This document shows, piece after piece, positions 6,612 through 9,621 of a DNA stretch of 9,621 nucleotides. The stretch is from Pseudomonadota bacterium. Its GTDB lineage: Bacteria > Pseudomonadota > Alphaproteobacteria > Rhizobiales > Kaistiaceae. The DNA is taken from the NCBI GenBank assembly GCA_023433185.1, contig JAEZEN010000457.1, positions 1 through 9,621 on the forward strand, given 5' to 3'. The translations under genes and the position numbers were made by a program. A model generated the notes under the pieces. That model ran no database searches, had not been told where the DNA came from, and was given only the letters and a program-made list of their open reading frames with translations. Numbering within the stretch: the stretch's first letter is position 1; each line of letters opens with the position of its first letter.

Positions 6612-7244
6612 ATGAACGCGCCCTCCTCCGCGCCGCCGCGCAACGCCGCGCGCACCGACCACCTGGCGATCGCCGAACTGGTGCCTCCGGGAACCCGCGT
6701 GCTCGACGTCGGCTGCGGCGACGGCTCGCTGCTGACGCTGCTCGAAGCGACCCGCGGGGTCGACGGACGCGGCATCGAGATCAGCCAGAAGGGCGTCAAC
6801 GAATGCGTCGCCCGCGGCCTCTCCGTGATCCAGGGCGATGCCGACACCGACCTCGTCGACTATCCCGACGACGCCTTCGACTTCGTCATCCTCAGCCAGA
6901 CCCTCCAGGCGACCCGCCACCCCCGCCAGGTCGTCGAACAGATGCTCCGCATCGGGCGGAAGGCAATCGTCTCCTTCCCCAATTTCGGTCACTGGCGAAT
7001 CCGCGGCCTGATCACGTTCAAGGGCCGCATGCCCGTGACCAGCAACCTGCCCCACGCGTGGTACGATACGCCGAACATCCACTTCTGCACGATCCGCGAC
7101 TTCGTCGGCCTCTGCGAGGACGTCAATGCCAGGATCGAGAAGGGCATCGCGCTCAATGCCCGCGGCGAGCGCATCGGCCTGAATGCTCCGTGGTGGTTCT
7201 GGAACCTGTTCGGCCAGCAGGCCGTGTTCCTGCTCAGCCGGTAG
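6612..7244 (+). CDS. metW: Methionine biosynthesis protein MetW
   Basis: A 210-residue protein of the MetW family with a class I SAM-methyltransferase fold: VLDVGCGDGSLL (30-41) is motif I and GIEISQKGVNECVARGL (54-70) follows with the acidic residue that normally holds the SAM ribose. FVILSQTLQATRHP (91-104) and SFPNFGHWRIRG (121-132) are typical MetW phrases, as is WYDTPNIHFCTIRDF (150-164). MetW lies next to metX in many proteobacteria and is reported to be needed together with MetX for homoserine acylation in pseudomonads; no methylation substrate is established. It starts four bases after metX stops, so the pair is one operon. ATG 6612 is the first in-frame start; ATG 6607 and GTG 6604 are in other frames. 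Confidence 0.92.
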   Translation: MNAPSSAPPRNAARTDHLAIAELVPPGTRVLDVGCGDGSLLTLLEATRGVDGRGIEISQKGVNECVARGLSVIQGDADTDLVDYPDDAFDFVILSQTLQATRHPRQVVEQMLRIGRKAIVSFPNFGHWRIRGLITFKGRMPVTSNLPHAWYDTPNIHFCTIRDFVGLCEDVNARIEKGIALNARGERIGLNAPWWFWNLFGQQAVFLLSR

Positions 7245-7356
7245 CCGGCGGGGAAACCGAGGCGGGTCCCGGATCGTTGGAGAACGTGGTAAACTGCTGG
7301 TTCGATCAAGCCACGGCGCGCTTCCACGAGGTGGCGCTGGACCGCCCCGCCCGGGA
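7245..7356. other. Intergenic region between metW and the extensin-family gene
   Basis: About 110 bases with no gene. I found no T-run-ended hairpin and no well-spaced promoter pair (TTGGAG at 7278-7283 has no -10 at a proper distance), so the downstream gene may be partly co-transcribed with metXW. Confidence 0.4.
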
Positions 7357-7357
7357 G
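7353..7357 (+). promoter_or_regulatory. Ribosome-site candidate that bears on the extensin-family start
   Basis: GGGAG ends eight bases before the in-frame TTG at 7366, an ideal distance. It overlaps the in-frame GTG at 7357, which has no ribosome site of its own. On this evidence alone TTG would win, whereas the charged KRLGHR n-region favours GTG. Confidence 0.4.
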
Positions 7358-8568
7358 TGAAGCGATTGGGACACCGCCTCGCCATCGTCGCAGTGCTCGC
7401 GGCGGTCACGCTGCCGCTGGCGTTTGCGACCGCCGATGGCGGCCCGCTGGAGCCGTTCCGGCGGGTCTTCAAGGAGCCTGCCGACACGCTCAAGGGCCTG
7501 GTCTCGCCGAAGGCGGAGGACCAGGCCGATAAGGCGGCTGGCGCCGACGCTTCTTCCGAACCGGCCCGGGCGGCAGCACCGGCTTCCGCTCCCGAGCCCA
7601 TGCCGGAGCCGGCCGAGACCGCATCCATCGCGGTCGCGCCGGCCATGTCCCCCGACGACATGCCTCTGCCACGCCTGCGGCCGGACGTGTCCGGTGATGA
7701 CGTCGTGGACAACGATGAACCGGAAGAAGACATGTGGGCCATCTTCACCGATGGCCCTGACGCGCCGCCTCTCGACCTCGACCAGCACGAGGACGCGATC
7801 GAGGCGCTGATCGCCGGGCGATCGATCGGCGCCGTGCACAAGGCCGCCAACCCGCCGCCGGACGCCGTGACGGCCGAGGCGATCGCCGCCGGCCAGCCGC
7901 TGGGCTACGCCGCACCGGGCGACGATATCCCGGTCCTGCCCACCCCCCGGCCGAACTTCGCCGCGGCCTCGGCGACGGCGACGCTCGACGAGGAGCGCAG
8001 CGTCGCGATCTCGGGCGTGCTGCGCCCGGGCGGCAGTTGCTCGCGGACGCTCACCTCGCTGGGGGTCGCCGCCGTCTCGGTCGACCCGATCCGCTCAGGC
8101 TCCTGCGGCATCGCCGCGCCGGTCGAGGTCGCGTCCCTCGGCGGCGGCGCCGTCAAGCTGAGCACCAGGGCGGTGGTCAACTGCGATGTCGCCTCGACGC
8201 TCGCCGCCTTCATGCGTGATTCCGTTGACCCCATCGCCCGACAGAAGCTCGGCGCGAGCGTCACCGAAGTCCGCGTCGCCGCAACCTATGCCTGCCGCTC
8301 GCGCAATGGCGTCAAGGGCGCCAAGCTGAGCGAGCACGCCAAGGGCAACGCCATCGACATCTCCGCCTTCAAGGTGAAGGGCGAGTGGATCGTCGTCGGC
8401 GGCAAGAACGGCCTCGCCCAGAACGCCTTCCTCAGGGATGTGCGGAAGGCCGCCTGCGGCCCTTTCACCACGGTGCTCGGGCCCGGTTCCGACGCCTATC
8501 ACGCCGACCATTTCCATTTCGATCTCGCCAAGCGCGGCCAGTCCGGGCGCGGGCTCTATTGCCGCTAG
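7357..8568 (+). CDS. Exported extensin-family protein with LAS/M15-like peptidase domain
   Basis: A 403-residue protein in three parts. Residues 1-25 look like a signal peptide or membrane anchor (KRLGHR, then a hydrophobic core). Residues about 45-205 are an Ala/Pro/acidic low-complexity linker. Residues about 215-403 are an extensin-like C-terminal domain. The last part holds SEHAKGNAID (325-334), which fits the SxHxxGxAxD zinc signature of M15/LAS peptidases (His327, Asp334), and YHADHFHFD (381-389) with the HxH pair His385/His387. All six cysteines (228, 250, 276, 313, 367, 402) lie in this domain, fitting disulfides in the periplasm. Despite the family name there is no link to plant extensins; a peptidoglycan peptidase role is my inference from the motif. 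Start is uncertain between GTG 7357 and TTG 7366. No symbol is given because I know no established name. Confidence 0.85.
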   Translation: MKRLGHRLAIVAVLAAVTLPLAFATADGGPLEPFRRVFKEPADTLKGLVSPKAEDQADKAAGADASSEPARAAAPASAPEPMPEPAETASIAVAPAMSPDDMPLPRLRPDVSGDDVVDNDEPEEDMWAIFTDGPDAPPLDLDQHEDAIEALIAGRSIGAVHKAANPPPDAVTAEAIAAGQPLGYAAPGDDIPVLPTPRPNFAAASATATLDEERSVAISGVLRPGGSCSRTLTSLGVAAVSVDPIRSGSCGIAAPVEVASLGGGAVKLSTRAVVNCDVASTLAAFMRDSVDPIARQKLGASVTEVRVAATYACRSRNGVKGAKLSEHAKGNAIDISAFKVKGEWIVVGGKNGLAQNAFLRDVRKAACGPFTTVLGPGSDAYHADHFHFDLAKRGQSGRGLYCR

Positions 8569-8612
8569 CTGCGGGACTCCGAAGCGCTGCCGGGTCAAGG
8601 GCTTAGCGATCC

Positions 8613-8633
8613 GCGCCGGGCTTGTGCCGGCGC
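8613..8633. repeat. GC-rich inverted repeat upstream of htpX
   Basis: GCGCCGG (8613-8619) and CCGGCGC (8627-8633) form a perfect 7-base stem with a 7-base loop, 45 bases after the extensin-family stop. No T-run follows, so a classical Rho-independent terminator is unlikely. It could still slow transcription, or be chance in GC-rich DNA. It overlaps the candidate htpX -35 box. Confidence 0.35.
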
Positions 8634-8650
8634 CTGCCCGTTCCCATCTA
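8621..8650 (+). promoter_or_regulatory. Candidate RpoH (sigma-32) heat-shock promoter of htpX
   Basis: CTTGTG at 8621-8626 keeps the CTTG core of heat-shock -35 boxes. After 15 bases comes TCCCATCTA (8642-8650), which matches eight of nine positions of the E. coli sigma-32 -10 consensus CCCCATNTA; spacing lies within the usual 13-17. Measured the alphaproteobacterial way, a 17-base spacer gives CCATCT. Transcription would begin about 35-40 bases before the htpX ATG. htpX is a known sigma-32 gene in E. coli. Read by eye, not scored against a matrix. Confidence 0.45.
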
Positions 8651-8674
8651 TCCCTTGCCGGATTTCCGTGGCCG

Positions 8675-8681
8675 AAGGGAG
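8675..8681 (+). promoter_or_regulatory. Ribosome binding site of htpX
   Basis: AAGGGAG ends twelve bases before ATG 8694. This spacing is a little long; the in-frame ATG at 8703 would be further away, so 8694 is favoured. Confidence 0.5.
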
Positions 8682-8693
8682 AAAGACCTCGCG

Positions 8694-9621
8694 ATGAACT
8701 TCATGCGCACCGCCATGCTTCTCGCCGCCCTGACGGCGATCTTCATGGGCGTCGGCTACCTGGTCGGCGGCACCGGCGGCATGGTCTTCGCCTTCCTCGT
8801 GGCGGGCGCAATGAACCTCTTCGCCTACTGGAACGCCGACAAGATGGTGCTCCGGATGAACGGTGCGCGGGAGGTCGACGCCCGCTCGGCGCCCGAGTTC
8901 TACGCCATGGTCCAGCAGCTTGCGCAGCAGGCCGGGCTGCCGATGCCGAAGGTCTACGTGATCGACAATCCGCAGCCCAATGCCTTCGCCACGGGCCGGA
9001 ATCCCGAGAATGCCGCGGTCGCGGCCACGACCGGGCTCCTCCGCTCGCTCTCGCGTGAGGAGATCGCCGCCGTCATGGCGCACGAACTCGGACACGTGAG
9101 GAACCGCGACACGCTCGTCATGACGATCACGGCGACCCTTGCGGGCGCCATCTCGATGCTCGCCAATTTCGCCCTCTTCTTCGGCGGCGGCGCCTCGCGC
9201 GAGAACAACAACCCGCTCGGTGCGATCGCCCTGATCGTCGCCGCGCTGGTCGCCCCGCTCGCCGCGATGCTGGTCCAGATGGCGGTGAGCCGCACCCGCG
9301 AGTATTCCGCCGACCGCGCGGCGGCCGAGATCACCGGCGAGCCGAGATGGCTTGCGTCGGCGCTCGCCAAGATACACAACGGCGCGCGGCAGATTCCCAA
9401 CGACGCCGCGGAGCGCAATCCGGCCATGGCCCACCTCTTCATCATCAACCCGCTGTCGGGCGCCCGGATGGACAACCTGTTTTCGACGCATCCGGCGACG
9501 GAGAACCGGATCGCGGCGCTGCAGGAACTCGCCCGTGCCAGCTCCGGCGGTGCTCGCCAGGGCTTCGGCCCGGCAAGCGGCCCCTCGCGAGGCGGTCCGT
9601 GGGGCGGAACGCGTCGGACAA
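8694..9621 (+). CDS. htpX: Membrane zinc metalloprotease HtpX (3' end cut by window)
   Basis: An M48-family inner-membrane protease that degrades misfolded membrane proteins, partner of FtsH in quality control. 309 complete codons are visible and no stop is reached, but at family length only a few residues are probably missing. The zinc site is [12 protein letters not shown] (HExxH at 130-134), with the third ligand Glu203 in SRTREYSAD. Hydrophobic segments lie near residues 4-24, 28-45, 143-164 and 177-197, placing the active site in the cytoplasm in the usual model. [16 protein letters not shown] (89-104), NPLSG (252-256) and [10 protein letters not shown] (264-273) are typical phrases. The C-terminal tail after 282 is Gly/Ser/Pro-rich with GGPWGG, a common ending in this group. 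ATG 8694 starts [13 protein letters not shown] 8703 is an alternative. An apparent heat-shock promoter precedes it. Confidence 0.94.
   Translation, partial: MNFMRTAMLLAALTAIFMGVGYLVGGTGGMVFAFLVAGAMNLFAYWNADKMVLRMNGAREVDARSAPEFYAMVQQLAQQAGLPMPKVYVIDNPQPNAFATGRNPENAAVAATTGLLRSLSREEIAAVMAHELGHVRNRDTLVMTITATLAGAISMLANFALFFGGGASRENNNPLGAIALIVAALVAPLAAMLVQMAVSRTREYSADRAAAEITGEPRWLASALAKIHNGARQIPNDAAERNPAMAHLFIINPLSGARMDNLFSTHPATENRIAALQELARASSGGARQGFGPASGPSRGGPWGGTRRT

Larger units (their letters stand above)
8569..8693. other. Intergenic region between the extensin-family gene and htpX
   Basis: 125 bases without a gene. It holds a GC-rich hairpin, a candidate heat-shock promoter and the htpX ribosome site, each listed separately. 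No hairpin with a T-run was found. Confidence 0.6.

Noticed and set aside
5288..6847. 519-codon minus-strand open frame opposite metX
   Set aside because: Antisense shadow of metX; composition is typical of a complement frame in GC-rich DNA, and metX has a complete catalytic triad.
7264..7308. Terminator or promoter in the metW-extensin gap (CGGGTCCCG; GATCG...CGATC; TTGGAG/TAAACT)
   Set aside because: Stems are very short or widely spaced, and the promoter-like boxes are only seven bases apart.
8613..8640. Rho-independent terminator after the extensin-family gene
   Set aside because: The hairpin is perfect but is followed by CTGCCCG, not a T-run.

Overview
The window is GC-rich, tightly packed chromosomal DNA from an alphaproteobacterium, most likely of the Hyphomicrobiales (Rhizobiales). 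That placement rests on protein style and gene neighbourhoods recalled from that group (ftsE-ftsX followed by a YdcF-like gene and plsC; hisC-tyrC divergent from metX-metW), not on a database search. Eleven protein genes fill nearly all of it. The first (ftsE) and last (htpX) are cut by the window edges. I see no tRNA, rRNA, CRISPR array, insertion sequence or phage gene.

Layout. Bases 1-2678, plus strand: a cell-envelope cluster with the end of ftsE, then ftsX, a DUF218/YdcF-like membrane-anchored protein, and plsC. All are overlapping or closely spaced, so probably one transcript. Bases 2675-5291, minus strand: hisC, then tyrC (4-base overlap), then a ChaC-type gamma-glutamylcyclotransferase gene, read toward plsC. 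The two convergent transcripts meet at a CTAG that supplies both stop codons. Bases 5292-5404: a 113-base divergent promoter region between hisC and metX, holding a TTGACA box and a perfect 7-base inverted repeat. Bases 5405-7244, plus strand: metX and metW, four bases apart. Bases 7357-8568, plus strand: an exported 'extensin family' protein whose C-terminal domain carries the residue pattern of LAS/M15-type zinc peptidoglycan peptidases. Bases 8694-9621, plus strand: htpX, preceded by a good candidate heat-shock (RpoH) promoter.

How the genes work together. FtsE/FtsX form the ABC-type complex that couples division to peptidoglycan hydrolysis. The YdcF-like protein and PlsC serve the envelope and phospholipid synthesis. 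HisC and TyrC are translationally coupled and probably supply tyrosine (aminotransferase plus arogenate/prephenate dehydrogenase) as well as histidine. MetX and MetW carry out or control the acylation of homoserine that commits it to methionine. The extensin-family protein and HtpX concern the cell wall and membrane-protein quality control.

The window looks like ordinary core genome and I found no convincing new multi-gene system. The points most worth a second look are the metX/hisC operator-like palindrome, the metallopeptidase signature in the extensin-family protein, the RpoH-like promoter of htpX, the HX4E (not HX4D) acyltransferase motif in PlsC, and the cofactor-determining residues of TyrC.
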